64,000 nucleotides of DNA from the NCBI RefSeq assembly GCF_025997995.1, contig NZ_AP026683.1, positions 1,922,501 to 1,986,500 on the forward strand, read 5' to 3'. The stretch comes from Sediminibacterium sp. TEGAF015 (GTDB lineage: Bacteria > Bacteroidota > Bacteroidia > Chitinophagales > Chitinophagaceae). How positions within the stretch are numbered: position 1 is the stretch's first letter; each line of letters opens with the position of its first letter. The translations under genes were made by a program, and so were the position numbers. The notes under the pieces are model-generated. The model did no database searches and was not told where the DNA came from. It saw only the letters and a list, made by a program, of their open reading frames with translations. Below are positions 1 through 10,446 of this stretch, piece by piece.

Positions 1-223
1 TCCGCTGCAAAACATTTTTTGGAATAGTGTCACCAACAAAAGGCTCCATTACACGAAAAGCAATTTCCTCTTTTGAAAAACTGCGAAGTTGCTCAATGAA
101 CGTCTTCTCATGCAAAGGAATCTCTTCGGGAAAATACAAGCCCTTATCTGGCGCTTGTCCTTTTAGTGTAGCTTCCCTAAAATCTACCGGAGAAGATTGT
201 TTGTTTAAACTAAAATATTTCAT
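1..223 (-). CDS. thrC: Threonine synthase, N-terminal 74 residues (cut by window edge)
   Basis: Threonine synthase is the PLP enzyme that converts O-phosphohomoserine to threonine, the last step of the pathway. Only the N-terminal domain is in the window; the gene runs off the left edge, so the PLP lysine is not seen. The start MKYFSLNKQ and the motif APDKGLYFPE (about residues 26-35) are typical of the family. The ATG (223-221) overlaps the thrB stop in an ATGA, which suggests translational coupling. It is the last visible gene of the leu-ilv-thr block. Confidence 0.9.
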   Translation of the reverse strand, partial: MKYFSLNKQSSPVDFREATLKGQAPDKGLYFPEEIPLHEKTFIEQLRSFSKEEIAFRVMEPFVGDTIPKNVLQR

Positions 224-1149
224 GAAGCTTCGCTTAAAAGGATTCCGCGTGTATTAATGGTTGTTAGGTAGGTATGGTAACCCAGTCCAATCTGATCGTA
301 AATCTGACACATGGCCAATTCAACGGATTTGGCAGTACTTTCATTCGTACTTAACATGAAGATAGAAGGGCCTGAACCTGAAATACCTCCTCCGAGTGCG
401 CCCAACTCTTTACTCGCTTTTTTAACTTTGTCAAATGCAGGGATGAGAATACTTCTAGTAGGTTCAATTAAAAAGTCTTCCAATGATCTTCCGATTAAAT
501 CATAATCGCCCTGTTGCAATCCAGCCACAAGTCCTGCAATATTCCCCCATTGCTTAATGGCATCTTTTAATAACACCTGCTGTTTCAATATGCTTCTTGC
601 ATCAGAAGTTTTTACTTCAATTTGGGGATGAATGATGGTGACGTATAAATCAGGCACATTCAACTTTACAATATCCAATGGAAAAACAGAGCGAATTAAA
701 GTAACGCCACCATAAATGCAGGGCGCAATATTATCTGCATGCTTAACCCCTGAAGCCAGCTTCTCCCCATTCATGGCAAATTTCACCAGCTCTTCTTTGG
801 AAAATGGATTGCCAAGCAAAGCATTGGCGCCTGCTACTGCACCAGCAGAACTAGCCGCACTGGAACCCACACCACTTCCTGGCTTTATCTGTTTGTTAAT
901 CGACAGCTTAAATCCCACAGGCTGCCCATAAGCTTCCATTAATGCAAGCAATGCAGCACCCGCAACATTTTGCAAAGGATCAGTTGGCAAATTAAAATCA
1001 TCTTCATTTACAATAACAATTCCAGGCTCCGGGGTTAACTCAATATGCATGATATCATAGGGCTCATGCACGGCAAAACCCAGCACATCAAAACCACAAA
1101 CCATATTGGCTACCGTAGCAGGACTATGTATCGTAATTTTTTTACCCAT
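220..1149 (-). CDS. thrB: Homoserine kinase
   Basis: Homoserine kinase of the GHMP family phosphorylates homoserine with ATP to give O-phosphohomoserine. The protein has 309 residues, the normal length. The ATP-binding GHMP motif PGSGVGSSAAS lies at residues 90-100, and a glycine-rich C-terminal GHMP motif GGGISGSGPS lies near residue 255. The ATG directly follows the thrA stop with no gap, and the 3' end overlaps thrC by four bases, so thrA, thrB and thrC are tightly coupled. The order matches the order of the reactions. Confidence 0.95.
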   Translation of the reverse strand: MGKKITIHSPATVANMVCGFDVLGFAVHEPYDIMHIELTPEPGIVIVNEDDFNLPTDPLQNVAGAALLALMEAYGQPVGFKLSINKQIKPGSGVGSSAASSAGAVAGANALLGNPFSKEELVKFAMNGEKLASGVKHADNIAPCIYGGVTLIRSVFPLDIVKLNVPDLYVTIIHPQIEVKTSDARSILKQQVLLKDAIKQWGNIAGLVAGLQQGDYDLIGRSLEDFLIEPTRSILIPAFDKVKKASKELGALGGGISGSGPSIFMLSTNESTAKSVELAMCQIYDQIGLGYHTYLTTINTRGILLSEAS

Positions 1150-3588
1150 TTAAGCTATGCGTATAATATCTGCAAATACACCAGAAGCAGTTACTTCAGC
1201 TCCGGCTCCTGCTCCTTTAATTACCAATGGCTGTTCGGGATACCTTTCTGTATAAAACAATACAAGGTTATCCTTTCCATATAAATGATAGAAATCAGAA
1301 TGCGCCGGAATTTCCTGTAAACCAACTTTGGCTGACCCATTATAGTACTCAGCAACAAATTTCAATTTGGCATGATTGGCTTTTGCGCTTGCTAATAATT
1401 GTTGAAAATGCGGTTCTTGCCTTTCCATTTCAGCATAAAAATCAGCGACTGTCCCTTCAAAACAACTCGCAGGCAAGAAAGCCTCATTGGTAATCTGATC
1501 CATTTCCATCATCTCGCCTGCTTCTCTTGCTAAAATCATTATTTTTCTCATCACATCCGTTCCTCCCAAATCCAATCTTGGATCTGGCTCTGTATACCCT
1601 TCGTCCTGTGCACGCTTTACTACCTGTGCAAAAGGTATGGTTCCGTTATAATGATTGAATACAAAATTTAAAGTGCCCGATAAAACAGCCTGTATTCTGG
1701 TTATCTTATCTCCACTTCTCATTAAGTCATTGAGCGTCCCAATAATTGGCAAACCAGCTCCTACATTGGTCTCAAATAAAAAGCGCGTATTGTAGGTTCT
1801 GGCCAGATGCTTTAGCTTTTTATAATTTTCATAAGTAGAGGAGCAGGCAATTTTATTGCAAGCAACCACTGCAACACTTTTGGCTAATAAAGTACCATAC
1901 ACAGACGCTACAACTTCATTGGCTGTAACATCAACAAAAACACTGTTGCGGAGGTTCTTTTCTATAATGGCAGTAACAAAACCATGAATATCTGTTTCAG
2001 GTGATTCTTCTAAAACCGATCTCCAGTTATTCAAATCAATCCCTGCATCATCCAATATAGCACGTCTGCTATTTGCAATACCTACGACTTGTATTTGCAA
2101 ACGCATATGATCTTTTAAATACTGCAACTGCTGATTCAACTGCCCCAATAATTTTCCTCCCACATTACCTGCTCCAGCTACAAATACATTCAACTGCTTA
2201 TAGGTTGTTTCAAAGAAGTCTTCGTGTAAAACATTAATGGCTTTTTTAACATCAGTTGCAGCAATTACGGCAGATATATTTTTCTCAGAAGATCCTTGAG
2301 CAATGGCTCTTACATTTATTCCGTTTCTGCCCAAACCGCCAAACATTCTTCCACTGATACCTGGTAAGCTTTTCATTTGTTCTCCTACTACTGCTACAAT
2401 ACTTAACCCAGTTTCTACTGATACAGGATTTACTTTCCCATTTTCAATTTCGTAGGCAAAAAAAGCGTCAATTGCCCGTTGGGCAGTATTTGCATCTGCT
2501 TCATTAATGGCAACACAGATAGAATACTCAGAGGAACTTTGGGTAATTAAAATAACATTGATTCTATTCAATGCCAACACTTCAAACAATCGCTTACTAA
2601 ATCCGGGTATACCAATCATACCACTTCCCTCCAAACTCAACAAAGCAATTCGGTTAATGCTGGATATCCCCCTTACTACATCAGAGTTGGCAACCGCATG
2701 TTGTTGAATAACGGTGCCTGCTGCTTCAGGTTCAAAAGTATTCTTCACCCAAACAGGAATGTTTTTTTTCATCACTGGCTGAATGGTGGGCGGATAAATT
2801 ATTTTAGCCCCAAAATGAGATAGCTCCATGGCTTCCTCATAAGAAATAGCTTCAATAGGTCTTGGATTCAAAACCAAACGCGGGTCTGCTGTCATCATCC
2901 CGGTAACATCCGTCCAAATTTCAAGTGCGGTAGCATCAGTTGCGGCAGCAAAAATAGCTCCTGTATAATCAGATCCCCCTCTACCCAATGTAGTAGTATA
3001 TCCTTTTTCATTGGCAGCAATAAATCCGGGAGCAACATACAAAGAGGAGGAATTACTTTGTAAAAAAGAAAGAATCCGTTGATTAGTCATTTCAAATTGC
3101 ACACTTGCATTTCCATAGAAATCATTGGTAATAATGAGCTCTCTGGAATCGGTCCAGACAGGATTCGTATTCAATTCCTTCAATGCAGCAGTAATGATAT
3201 AAGAAGAAAGCAACTCTCCATAACTTACCAGTCTATCCTGTATTCTGGCCGACAACTCTCCCAATAAAAAAATACCATCACAAATCCTTTCCAGTTCATT
3301 TAGTTGCTGCTTCACCCAACTTAAAGTAGCACTTTGATTTTGTACGGGCAACAACCCTCGTACTGCTTCCAGGTGTTTTACTTCAAGCTCCTTGATTTGT
3401 TCTTTATAACTTTCATCACCACCAGCAGCTTTTGCACCAATAGCAATCAGCTGATCGGTTACGCCCCCCAATGCAGATACTACTAAAATAACAGGCTCTT
3501 TTTGTACAGCCTTTGCCACTATAGCTGTTACCTTACCGATATTTACAGCATTAGCAACAGAACTTCCTCCAAACTTTAATACCTGCAT
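1150..3588 (-). CDS. thrA: Bifunctional aspartokinase / homoserine dehydrogenase I
   Basis: This fused enzyme phosphorylates aspartate and reduces aspartate semialdehyde to homoserine, the first and third steps toward threonine. It has about 812 residues, the usual length of the fusion. The N-terminal aspartokinase motif KFGGSSVAN is at residues 5-13. Two ACT-type regulatory segments fall around 310-460, so threonine feedback inhibition is likely by family knowledge. The homoserine dehydrogenase Rossmann motif FVAGAGNVGGKLL follows near residue 465. I start at the ATG at 3588 (MQVLKFGG); an in-frame TTG two codons upstream is less likely. The gene begins 10 bases after the ilvA stop. The partner asd is not in this window. 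Confidence 0.95.
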   Translation of the reverse strand: MQVLKFGGSSVANAVNIGKVTAIVAKAVQKEPVILVVSALGGVTDQLIAIGAKAAGGDESYKEQIKELEVKHLEAVRGLLPVQNQSATLSWVKQQLNELERICDGIFLLGELSARIQDRLVSYGELLSSYIITAALKELNTNPVWTDSRELIITNDFYGNASVQFEMTNQRILSFLQSNSSSLYVAPGFIAANEKGYTTTLGRGGSDYTGAIFAAATDATALEIWTDVTGMMTADPRLVLNPRPIEAISYEEAMELSHFGAKIIYPPTIQPVMKKNIPVWVKNTFEPEAAGTVIQQHAVANSDVVRGISSINRIALLSLEGSGMIGIPGFSKRLFEVLALNRINVILITQSSSEYSICVAINEADANTAQRAIDAFFAYEIENGKVNPVSVETGLSIVAVVGEQMKSLPGISGRMFGGLGRNGINVRAIAQGSSEKNISAVIAATDVKKAINVLHEDFFETTYKQLNVFVAGAGNVGGKLLGQLNQQLQYLKDHMRLQIQVVGIANSRRAILDDAGIDLNNWRSVLEESPETDIHGFVTAIIEKNLRNSVFVDVTANEVVASVYGTLLAKSVAVVACNKIACSSTYENYKKLKHLARTYNTRFLFETNVGAGLPIIGTLNDLMRSGDKITRIQAVLSGTLNFVFNHYNGTIPFAQVVKRAQDEGYTEPDPRLDLGGTDVMRKIMILAREAGEMMEMDQITNEAFLPASCFEGTVADFYAEMERQEPHFQQLLASAKANHAKLKFVAEYYNGSAKVGLQEIPAHSDFYHLYGKDNLVLFYTERYPEQPLVIKGAGAGAEVTASGVFADIIRIA

Positions 3589-3598
3589 AAACAATTTA

Positions 3599-4858
3599 TT
3601 AAATTAAATACCCGAATAAGTTATCGTTCTTGTTGATAGGAGTAAAATTGATATGATAGCGTTGCATATTTTCCAGCAAACGTTCATAATCAGCTTTATC
3701 CTGCATTTCAATCCCTACCAATGCGGGACCGGTTTCTTTATTATGCTTTTGCATATATTCAAATCGAACAATATCATCCGTTGGTCCCAATACATGATTC
3801 ACAAACTCTTTTAATGCACCCGGTCGTTGTGCAAAACGGATTAGAAAAAAATGTTTCAACCCTTCAAACTGCAAGGACCTTTCTTTAATTTCCTGCATTC
3901 GGTCAATATCATTATTGCTTCCACTTACAATACATACTACTTTCTTCCCCCTGATCATTTCACTATAGTTATCCAATGCAGCCACAGACAAAGCACCTGC
4001 AGGTTCCACCACTATCGCATCTTCATTGTATAATTTCAGAATTACAGAACATACTTTGCCTTCATTTACCAAAACCATCTCATCAATTACCTCTTTACAA
4101 ATTTCAAAAGGATAGTCTCCTACTCGCTTTACGGCTGCACCGTCTACAAAGGGATCAATACTGTCTAATTTTACAGGCATTCCTTTTTTTAATGCTTCCG
4201 ACATAGAGGGAGCTCCTTCGGGTTCAACGCCTATGATTTTAGTATTGGGCGATGCCTGCTGAAAATAGGCACCAACTCCCGCAATTAATCCTCCACCACC
4301 AACGGGTGCAAACAAAAAATCAATTTCCTGCAAATCGGCTAAAATTTCCACTCCAACGGTGGCTTGCCCTTCAATCACTTTGGGATGATCAAATGGAGGT
4401 ATGAAAGTCATACCATTTGCTTCAGTAAATATCTTTGCGGCTGCTGCACAATCATCAAATGTGTCTCCAACTAGTTTAATCTCAATATTTCCATCACCAA
4501 ACATTTTCGTTTGTCTCACTTTCTGATTGGGAGTAATGATGGGCATAAACACAACCCCTTTTATATTCAACACTTTACAGCTATAGGCAAATCCCTGCGC
4601 ATGATTTCCAGCACTGGCACATACAACCCCTTTAGCTCGCTGTTGTTCGGGCAAACTGCTAATCATGTTGTACGCACCTCTTAATTTATAAGAACGTACT
4701 ATTTGCAAATCTTCCCTTTTTAAATAAACGGAGCAGCCATATTTCTTAGAGAGAGAGGCATTGTAAATAAGTGGTGTATGCTTCACCACAGCCTTCAATT
4801 TTTCTTTTGCTGCTTCAATTTCTAAGCCAAATCCTGCTATGGTAGTTTGTTCCTGCAT
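3599..4858 (-). CDS. ilvA: Threonine dehydratase, biosynthetic
   Basis: IlvA deaminates threonine to 2-oxobutanoate, the entry point to isoleucine. The protein has 419 residues. The PLP-lysine motif SYKLRGAYN has its lysine at residue 58, and the phosphate-binding glycine loop GGGGLIAG is near residue 187. The segment from about residue 335 to the end resembles the single ACT-like regulatory domain of the shorter (Bacillus-type) enzymes, so isoleucine feedback is likely. It sits between ilvC and thrA, joining threonine synthesis to isoleucine synthesis in one transcription unit. The gaps are 14 bases (to ilvC) and 10 bases (to thrA). Confidence 0.95.
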   Translation of the reverse strand: MQEQTTIAGFGLEIEAAKEKLKAVVKHTPLIYNASLSKKYGCSVYLKREDLQIVRSYKLRGAYNMISSLPEQQRAKGVVCASAGNHAQGFAYSCKVLNIKGVVFMPIITPNQKVRQTKMFGDGNIEIKLVGDTFDDCAAAAKIFTEANGMTFIPPFDHPKVIEGQATVGVEILADLQEIDFLFAPVGGGGLIAGVGAYFQQASPNTKIIGVEPEGAPSMSEALKKGMPVKLDSIDPFVDGAAVKRVGDYPFEICKEVIDEMVLVNEGKVCSVILKLYNEDAIVVEPAGALSVAALDNYSEMIRGKKVVCIVSGSNNDIDRMQEIKERSLQFEGLKHFFLIRFAQRPGALKEFVNHVLGPTDDIVRFEYMQKHNKETGPALVGIEMQDKADYERLLENMQRYHINFTPINKNDNLFGYLI

Positions 4859-4872
4859 TTGTATGTAACTGC

Positions 4873-6357
4873 TTACTGATTGGTTGCGATGGTTTTCATA
4901 TCGGTCATCGCTTGTCTTAATTTTTCTCCTACTATTTCTACAGGATGATATCTGATTACTGCATTCACTGCTATCAGTGTTTTATTGTCAACACCGTTGT
5001 CTTTGCCGTCATTGAAATTTTTTCCAATCACATCAGTATCAATTTTGGTCATGAAATTGGCTAATAAAGGCTTACAGGCATGATCAAATAAATAACAACC
5101 ATATTCAGCCGTATCAGATATTACACGGTTCATTTCGTATAGTTTCTTTCTGGCAATCGTATTGGCAATCAATGGTGTTTCATGAAGCGATTCATAATAG
5201 GCAGACTCTTCCTTAATGCCAGCTTCTACCATTGTTTCAAATGCCAGTTCTACTCCTGATCTAACAAATGCTACCATCAATAATCCATTATCGAAGAATT
5301 CCTGTTCGGAAATTTTCATATTCCCAGCCGCTGTTTTTTCAAACGCTGTTTCACCTGTCGCTTCTCTCCAAGTCAATAATTTTTTATCCCCATTGGCCCA
5401 GTCTTCCATCATACCTGAAGAAAAGGCACCGCTCATAATATCGTCCTGGTGTTTCTGAAATAAGGGACGCATAATTTCTTTCAATTCTTCTGAAAGTTCA
5501 AAAGCTTTCAGCTTGGCAGGATTAGATAAGCGATCCATCATAGCAGTAATACCACCCTGCTTTAAAGCTTCTGTAATCACTTCCCATCCGTACTGAATTA
5601 ATTTAGCTGCATAGCCAGCGTTGATTCCTTTTTCAATCATTTTATTGAAAGACAAAATAGAACCTGTCTGTAGCAAACCACATAATATTGTCTGCTCACC
5701 CATTAAATCTGATTTTACTTCAGCAACAAAAGAAGATTTTAATACACCTGCTCTATGACCACCTGTTGCTACACAATAAGCTTTAGCGTAATCCCATCCC
5801 TTTCCTTCCGGATCATTTTCAGGATGAACCGCAATCAACGTAGGGACTCCAAAGCCACGCTTGTATTCTTCCCGCACTTCTGTACCTGGACATTTGGGAG
5901 CAACCATAATTACCGTAATGTCTTTTCGAATCTGCATGCCTTCTTCTACAATATTAAAGCCATGAGAATAGGAAAGCGTAGCACCTTTTTTCATCAAAGG
6001 CATAACAGCTGCTATTACCGAACTATGTTGTTTATCCGGAGTAAGATTGATTACCACATCAGCCGTTGGAATCAATTCTTCATAAGTGCCTACTTTAAAA
6101 TTATTTTCTGTTGCATTAACATAGGAAGCCCTTTTTTGATCAATCGCCTCTTTTCTCAATGCATAAGAAATATCCAGTCCAGAATCGCGCATATTCAACC
6201 CCTGATTCAAACCTTGCGCGCCGCAACCAATAATCACCAGTTTTTTGCCAACCAATGCATTGATTCCATCAGCAAAAGCAGCTTTATCCATGAATTCGCA
6301 AACACCCAGCTGATTCAGCTGCTCGCGTAAAGGAAGAGAATTGAAATAATTAGCCAT
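4873..6357 (-). CDS. ilvC: Ketol-acid reductoisomerase, long class II form
   Basis: IlvC isomerises and reduces acetolactate and acetohydroxybutyrate with NADPH, the second common step of valine and isoleucine synthesis. At 494 residues it is the long (class II, E. coli/plant-like) form rather than the roughly 330-residue class I. The nucleotide-binding motif [12 protein letters not shown] starts near residue 45. The extra C-terminal length fits the duplicated knotted domain of class II enzymes. It lies between ilvN and ilvA in the same operon. Confidence 0.95.
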   Translation of the reverse strand: MANYFNSLPLREQLNQLGVCEFMDKAAFADGINALVGKKLVIIGCGAQGLNQGLNMRDSGLDISYALRKEAIDQKRASYVNATENNFKVGTYEELIPTADVVINLTPDKQHSSVIAAVMPLMKKGATLSYSHGFNIVEEGMQIRKDITVIMVAPKCPGTEVREEYKRGFGVPTLIAVHPENDPEGKGWDYAKAYCVATGGHRAGVLKSSFVAEVKSDLMGEQTILCGLLQTGSILSFNKMIEKGINAGYAAKLIQYGWEVITEALKQGGITAMMDRLSNPAKLKAFELSEELKEIMRPLFQKHQDDIMSGAFSSGMMEDWANGDKKLLTWREATGETAFEKTAAGNMKISEQEFFDNGLLMVAFVRSGVELAFETMVEAGIKEESAYYESLHETPLIANTIARKKLYEMNRVISDTAEYGCYLFDHACKPLLANFMTKIDTDVIGKNFNDGKDNGVDNKTLIAVNAVIRYHPVEIVGEKLRQAMTDMKTIATNQ

Positions 6358-6391
6358 AGTATGTTGTTTGTTAAAGTTTTTAAATGAGGAT

Positions 6392-6979
6392 TTACATAGT
6401 GAAAACAGCCTGTCCCTGATTAAGAAATTCGTTCTCTACCAATTCTTCTGCAGGCTCTACTGCTTCAAATTCTTTAATCTTTTCATGAAAACCACTGCTG
6501 GCTTTAATGATAGCGATTCTGGCAGTACGGACAAATTCAATTAAGCCGTATGGTTCCAGAAAATGAATCAATCGATCGGTTTCTTCCCTTTGACCCGTTG
6601 TTTCAAAAATGGTATAGTCTTTTCTAATTACGACTGCTCTTGCACCATATTCGCGAAGCAATCTTTCTACTTTCAGTTTTTCTGCTACCGCATCCGTAGG
6701 CACTTTATACAATGCCATTTCCTGCCAGATAATCTCATCATTGGTATTAAAATAGGCTTTTAATACTTCAACTTGCTTTTCAATCTGTAGACAAAGCTTT
6801 CGAACCACTTCTTCTGTTTCATTTATCACAATGGTGAAGCGATGGATAGATTCCACTTCAGAAGGAGAAACATTGAGGCTATCAATATTGATTTTTCTTC
6901 TGCTGAAAATAATCGCAATGCGATTTAGTAAACCCACCTGATTTTCTGTATAAACCGTTATAGTAAATTCTTTTTTCAT
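6392..6979 (-). CDS. ilvN: Acetolactate synthase, small regulatory subunit
   Basis: This is the regulatory subunit of acetohydroxyacid synthase; it confers valine sensitivity on the large subunit. It has about 195 residues, with an N-terminal ACT domain ([20 protein letters not shown], roughly residues 5-25) and a C-terminal second domain. The start is taken at the ATG 6979 (MKKEFTITV); the in-frame TTG at 6985 directly abuts the ilvB stop and is less likely. The gene follows ilvB almost without a gap, as is usual for the two subunits. Confidence 0.93.
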   Translation of the reverse strand: MKKEFTITVYTENQVGLLNRIAIIFSRRKINIDSLNVSPSEVESIHRFTIVINETEEVVRKLCLQIEKQVEVLKAYFNTNDEIIWQEMALYKVPTDAVAEKLKVERLLREYGARAVVIRKDYTIFETTGQREETDRLIHFLEPYGLIEFVRTARIAIIKASSGFHEKIKEFEAVEPAEELVENEFLNQGQAVFTM

Positions 6980-6985
6980 TGCCAA

Positions 6986-8740
6986 TTATTTTAAACGGAT
7001 TTCTGAAACACTGCAACCCTGGGGCACCATTGGGAAAACATTGTTTTCTTTTCCCACCATTACTTCCAGCAAATAAGAACCTTCTGAGTGTAGCATAGTT
7101 GATAAAGCAGCTCTTAGATCATTTCTATCAGAAACACTGGATCCATCAATGCCATACGCTTTAGCCAACTGAACATAATCAGGGCTTTGTATATCAACAA
7201 ATGAATAGCGTTTGTCATTGAATAATTCCTGCCACTGACGAACCATCCCTAAGAATCGGTTGTTCAGAATAAGGATTTTTACATTCAGCCCTGTTTGCAT
7301 AATGGTACCTAATTCCTGTAGGGTCATTTGAAAACCACCATCTCCAATGATGGCCACAACAGTTCTTTCCAGCGCGCCAAACTTAGCACCAATGGCAGCT
7401 GGTAAGGCAAAGCCCATGGTACCCAAACCACCTGAAGTAATATTACTTTTGGACGTATTGAATTTAGCATATCGGCAAGCCACCATCTGGTGTTGTCCTA
7501 CATCAGTAACAATGATGGCATCTCCGTTGGTCAATTCATTCAATTGCTGAATCACTTCACCCATGGTCATTTCACCTGATTTCGGAAACAATTCTGCATC
7601 CATCACCGCTTCTTTTTCTTCGGCAGTATATTGGTTAAACAAAGCCAACCATTCTTTGTGTTGCTTTGCTTCAACCAACTGTGTTAACAGTGGAAGCGTT
7701 TCCTTACAATCTCCCCAAACCGGTACTGTTACTTTTACGTTCTTATTAATTTCTGCCGGATCAATATCCAAATGAATAATTTGCGCTTGTTTGGCGTACT
7801 TATCTAATCGACCTGTTACCCGATCATCAAATCGCATGCCTACCGCAATTAAAACATCACACTCGTTGGTCAATACATTAGGTCCATAATTACCATGCAT
7901 TCCTAACATACCTACATTCTGTGGATGATCAGTTGACAAAGCACTTAATCCTAATATCGTCCAGGCAGCAGGGATACCAGACTTTTCAATGAAAGCCTTG
8001 AATTCTTTTTCTGCCTTACCCAGAATTACACCCTGTCCAAAAATTACAAATGGTTTTTTAGCTTCATTAATCAATTTGGCAGCAGCTTCAATATATTCTC
8101 TTCTTACAATTGGCTTGGGACGATAACTGCGAATATGGTTACAACGCGTATACCCTTCGTAGTTAAATTTTTGAATCTGTGCATTCTTACTTATATCTAT
8201 TAATACAGGTCCGGGTCTTCCAGAGCGGGCAATATAAAATGCTTTTGCCAACACATGTGGTATTTCTGTTGCATCTGTAATCTGATAATTCCACTTTGTA
8301 ACAGGGGTTGTTATATTTACTACATCGGTTTCTTGAAATGCATCAGTCCCCAGCAAATGTGCAAATACCTGTCCGGTGATACAAACCAAAGGCGTGCTAT
8401 CAATCATTGCATCAGCAAGTCCAGTTACCAAATTGGTGGCACCCGGACCACTGGTAGCAAATACTACTCCTACTTTACCGCTGCTTCTTGCATAACCCTG
8501 ACCTGCATGTATTCCACCCTGCTCATGTCTTACCAATATATGTTTCAGTTTGTCGTGATAATCGTACAAGGCATCATAAATGGGCATGATGGCACCACCA
8601 GGATACCCAAAAATGGTATCAACTCCTTCTACAATACAAGCTTCCAAAACCGCTTGTGATCCAGATAGTTCACGAACAACTGTTCCTGCTTTTGCAGTAA
8701 GTGTTTCTTTATTGGTTAACATGTCTAGTGTAGTACTCAT
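6986..8740 (-). CDS. ilvB: Acetolactate synthase, large catalytic subunit
   Basis: This thiamine-diphosphate enzyme condenses pyruvate with pyruvate or 2-oxobutanoate, the first common step of valine/isoleucine synthesis. About 584 residues are present, a full-length protein. The N-terminal substrate/FAD region shows GVDTIFGYPGGAIMP and GPGATNLVTGLADA, and the C-terminal TPP motif shows GDGGFQMTLQEL. I chose the ATG at 8740 (MSTTLDML), 10 bases after the ilvD stop. An ATG at 8761 would add seven residues and overlap ilvD by 11 bases, and it cannot be excluded. Confidence 0.95.
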   Translation of the reverse strand: MSTTLDMLTNKETLTAKAGTVVRELSGSQAVLEACIVEGVDTIFGYPGGAIMPIYDALYDYHDKLKHILVRHEQGGIHAGQGYARSSGKVGVVFATSGPGATNLVTGLADAMIDSTPLVCITGQVFAHLLGTDAFQETDVVNITTPVTKWNYQITDATEIPHVLAKAFYIARSGRPGPVLIDISKNAQIQKFNYEGYTRCNHIRSYRPKPIVRREYIEAAAKLINEAKKPFVIFGQGVILGKAEKEFKAFIEKSGIPAAWTILGLSALSTDHPQNVGMLGMHGNYGPNVLTNECDVLIAVGMRFDDRVTGRLDKYAKQAQIIHLDIDPAEINKNVKVTVPVWGDCKETLPLLTQLVEAKQHKEWLALFNQYTAEEKEAVMDAELFPKSGEMTMGEVIQQLNELTNGDAIIVTDVGQHQMVACRYAKFNTSKSNITSGGLGTMGFALPAAIGAKFGALERTVVAIIGDGGFQMTLQELGTIMQTGLNVKILILNNRFLGMVRQWQELFNDKRYSFVDIQSPDYVQLAKAYGIDGSSVSDRNDLRAALSTMLHSEGSYLLEVMVGKENNVFPMVPQGCSVSEIRLK

Positions 8741-8750
8741 ACAGTATAAT

Positions 8751-10430
8751 TTAAGCTTCATCGGTTACACAACCCTGAGAAGCATCTTTAACAGATTTAG
8801 CATATTTAAATAGTAGTCCTTTAGTGGCTTTCAAAGCAGGTTTACTCCATTTCTTTCTTCTCTCTTCAATAATATCATCTGCTACTTTCAACGTCATTTT
8901 TTTGGTAGCCACATTCAATTCAATGATATCATCATCTTCTACCAATCCTATCAGTCCTCCATTCACCGCCTCTGGCGTAATATGGCCTACTACAAATCCA
9001 TGCGTGCCCCCACTGAATCGTCCATCAGTAATCAAGGCAACTGACTTTCCTAATCCGGCTCCAATGATGGCTGATGTAGGCTTCAGCATTTCCGGCATTC
9101 CGGGAGCACCAACTGGCCCAACATTTTTGATGACAACCACATCTCCCGGTTGAATTTTCCCAGTATTAATTCCTTCAATCAATGCATGTTCGCCATCAAA
9201 TACCCTGGCAGGGCCTTCAAATAATTCGCCTTCCTTACCACTGATTTTTGCTACACTTCCTCCAGTTGCAAGATTGCCGTATAAAATTTGCAAATGACCG
9301 GTAGCTTTAACTGGGTGCTCTAAAGGAAGAATAATTTTCTGCTGATCAAAATCCAGATCAGGAACTGAAGCTAGGTTCTCTGCCAAAGTTTTACCAGTAA
9401 CTGTTAAGCAATCCCCGTGCAACAGTCCTTTTTGTAATAAATATTTCATAACAGCAGGCACGCCACCATACTGATGCAAATCCTGCATTAAATATTTTCC
9501 GCTGGGTTTAAAATCTGCAAGCACAGGAACCCTGTCAGATATGGTTTGAAAATCATCCTGTGTTACAACAACCCCTACACTTTTTGCCATAGCAATCATG
9601 TGCAATACGGCATTGGTGCTTCCTCCCAGCACCATGATAATTGTAATGGCATTTTCAAATGCCTTGCGGGTCATAATATCTGAAGGAAGAATATTATTCT
9701 CCATTAACACTTTAATTGCTTTACCAGCAGCCAGGCATTCCTCTTTCTTCTCGGAACTCAAAGCCGGATTAGAAGAAGAGAACGGCAAGCTCATACCCAA
9801 TGCTTCAATTGCAGAAGCCATAGTATTGGCTGTATACATACCACCACATGCTCCGGCTCCAGGACATGCATGCTTGATGATTCCTTTGAAATCATTTTCA
9901 TCTAATTGTCCTGCCAGTTTTTGGCCAAGTGCTTCAAATGCTGAAACAATATTTAAATCCTGCCCTTTATAATGGCCTGGCGCAATGGTTCCTCCATACA
10001 CCATAATGGCCGGTCTGTTTAATCGGCCCATCGCAATTAATGCACCGGGCATATTTTTATCACAACCTGGAATGGCAATGATTGAATCGTAGTATTGAGC
10101 GCCACATACTGCTTCAATGGAATCTGCAATTACATCCCTACTTACCAAAGAATAACGCATACCATCGGTACCGTTACTCATACCGTCGCTCACGCCGATG
10201 GTATTAAAAATCAATCCAACCAAATCATTTTCCCATACGCCTTGCTTAACTAGCTTTGCCAAATCATTCAAGTGCATATTACAAGTGTTCCCGTCATACC
10301 CCATACTCACTACCCCCACTTGCGCTTTCTGTAAATCTTCATCGGTTAACCCAATCCCATAAAACATTGCTTGCGCAGCAGGCTGCGTAGGATCCTGGGT
10401 AATGGTCTTACTGTATTTATTCAATTCCAT
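8751..10430 (-). CDS. ilvD: Dihydroxy-acid dehydratase
   Basis: IlvD is an iron-sulfur dehydratase that makes the 2-keto acids for valine and isoleucine (third common step). The protein has 559 residues, normal for the family. Cluster-ligand regions are visible as [10 protein letters not shown] (near residue 120) and [14 protein letters not shown] (near residue 190). The C-terminal [11 protein letters not shown] motif is present. The gene starts 16 bases after the ilvE stop and ends just before ilvB, within the attenuated ilv-thr unit. Confidence 0.95.
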   Translation of the reverse strand: MELNKYSKTITQDPTQPAAQAMFYGIGLTDEDLQKAQVGVVSMGYDGNTCNMHLNDLAKLVKQGVWENDLVGLIFNTIGVSDGMSNGTDGMRYSLVSRDVIADSIEAVCGAQYYDSIIAIPGCDKNMPGALIAMGRLNRPAIMVYGGTIAPGHYKGQDLNIVSAFEALGQKLAGQLDENDFKGIIKHACPGAGACGGMYTANTMASAIEALGMSLPFSSSNPALSSEKKEECLAAGKAIKVLMENNILPSDIMTRKAFENAITIIMVLGGSTNAVLHMIAMAKSVGVVVTQDDFQTISDRVPVLADFKPSGKYLMQDLHQYGGVPAVMKYLLQKGLLHGDCLTVTGKTLAENLASVPDLDFDQQKIILPLEHPVKATGHLQILYGNLATGGSVAKISGKEGELFEGPARVFDGEHALIEGINTGKIQPGDVVVIKNVGPVGAPGMPEMLKPTSAIIGAGLGKSVALITDGRFSGGTHGFVVGHITPEAVNGGLIGLVEDDDIIELNVATKKMTLKVADDIIEERRKKWSKPALKATKGLLFKYAKSVKDASQGCVTDEA

Positions 10431-10446
10431 TGCTTCTATTTAAAAA

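Noticed and set aside
5755-6330. 191-residue plus-strand frame opposite ilvC
   Set aside because: Antisense shadow; composition is rich in Phe/Ser/His/Cys as expected from the complement of a conserved gene, with no family resemblance.
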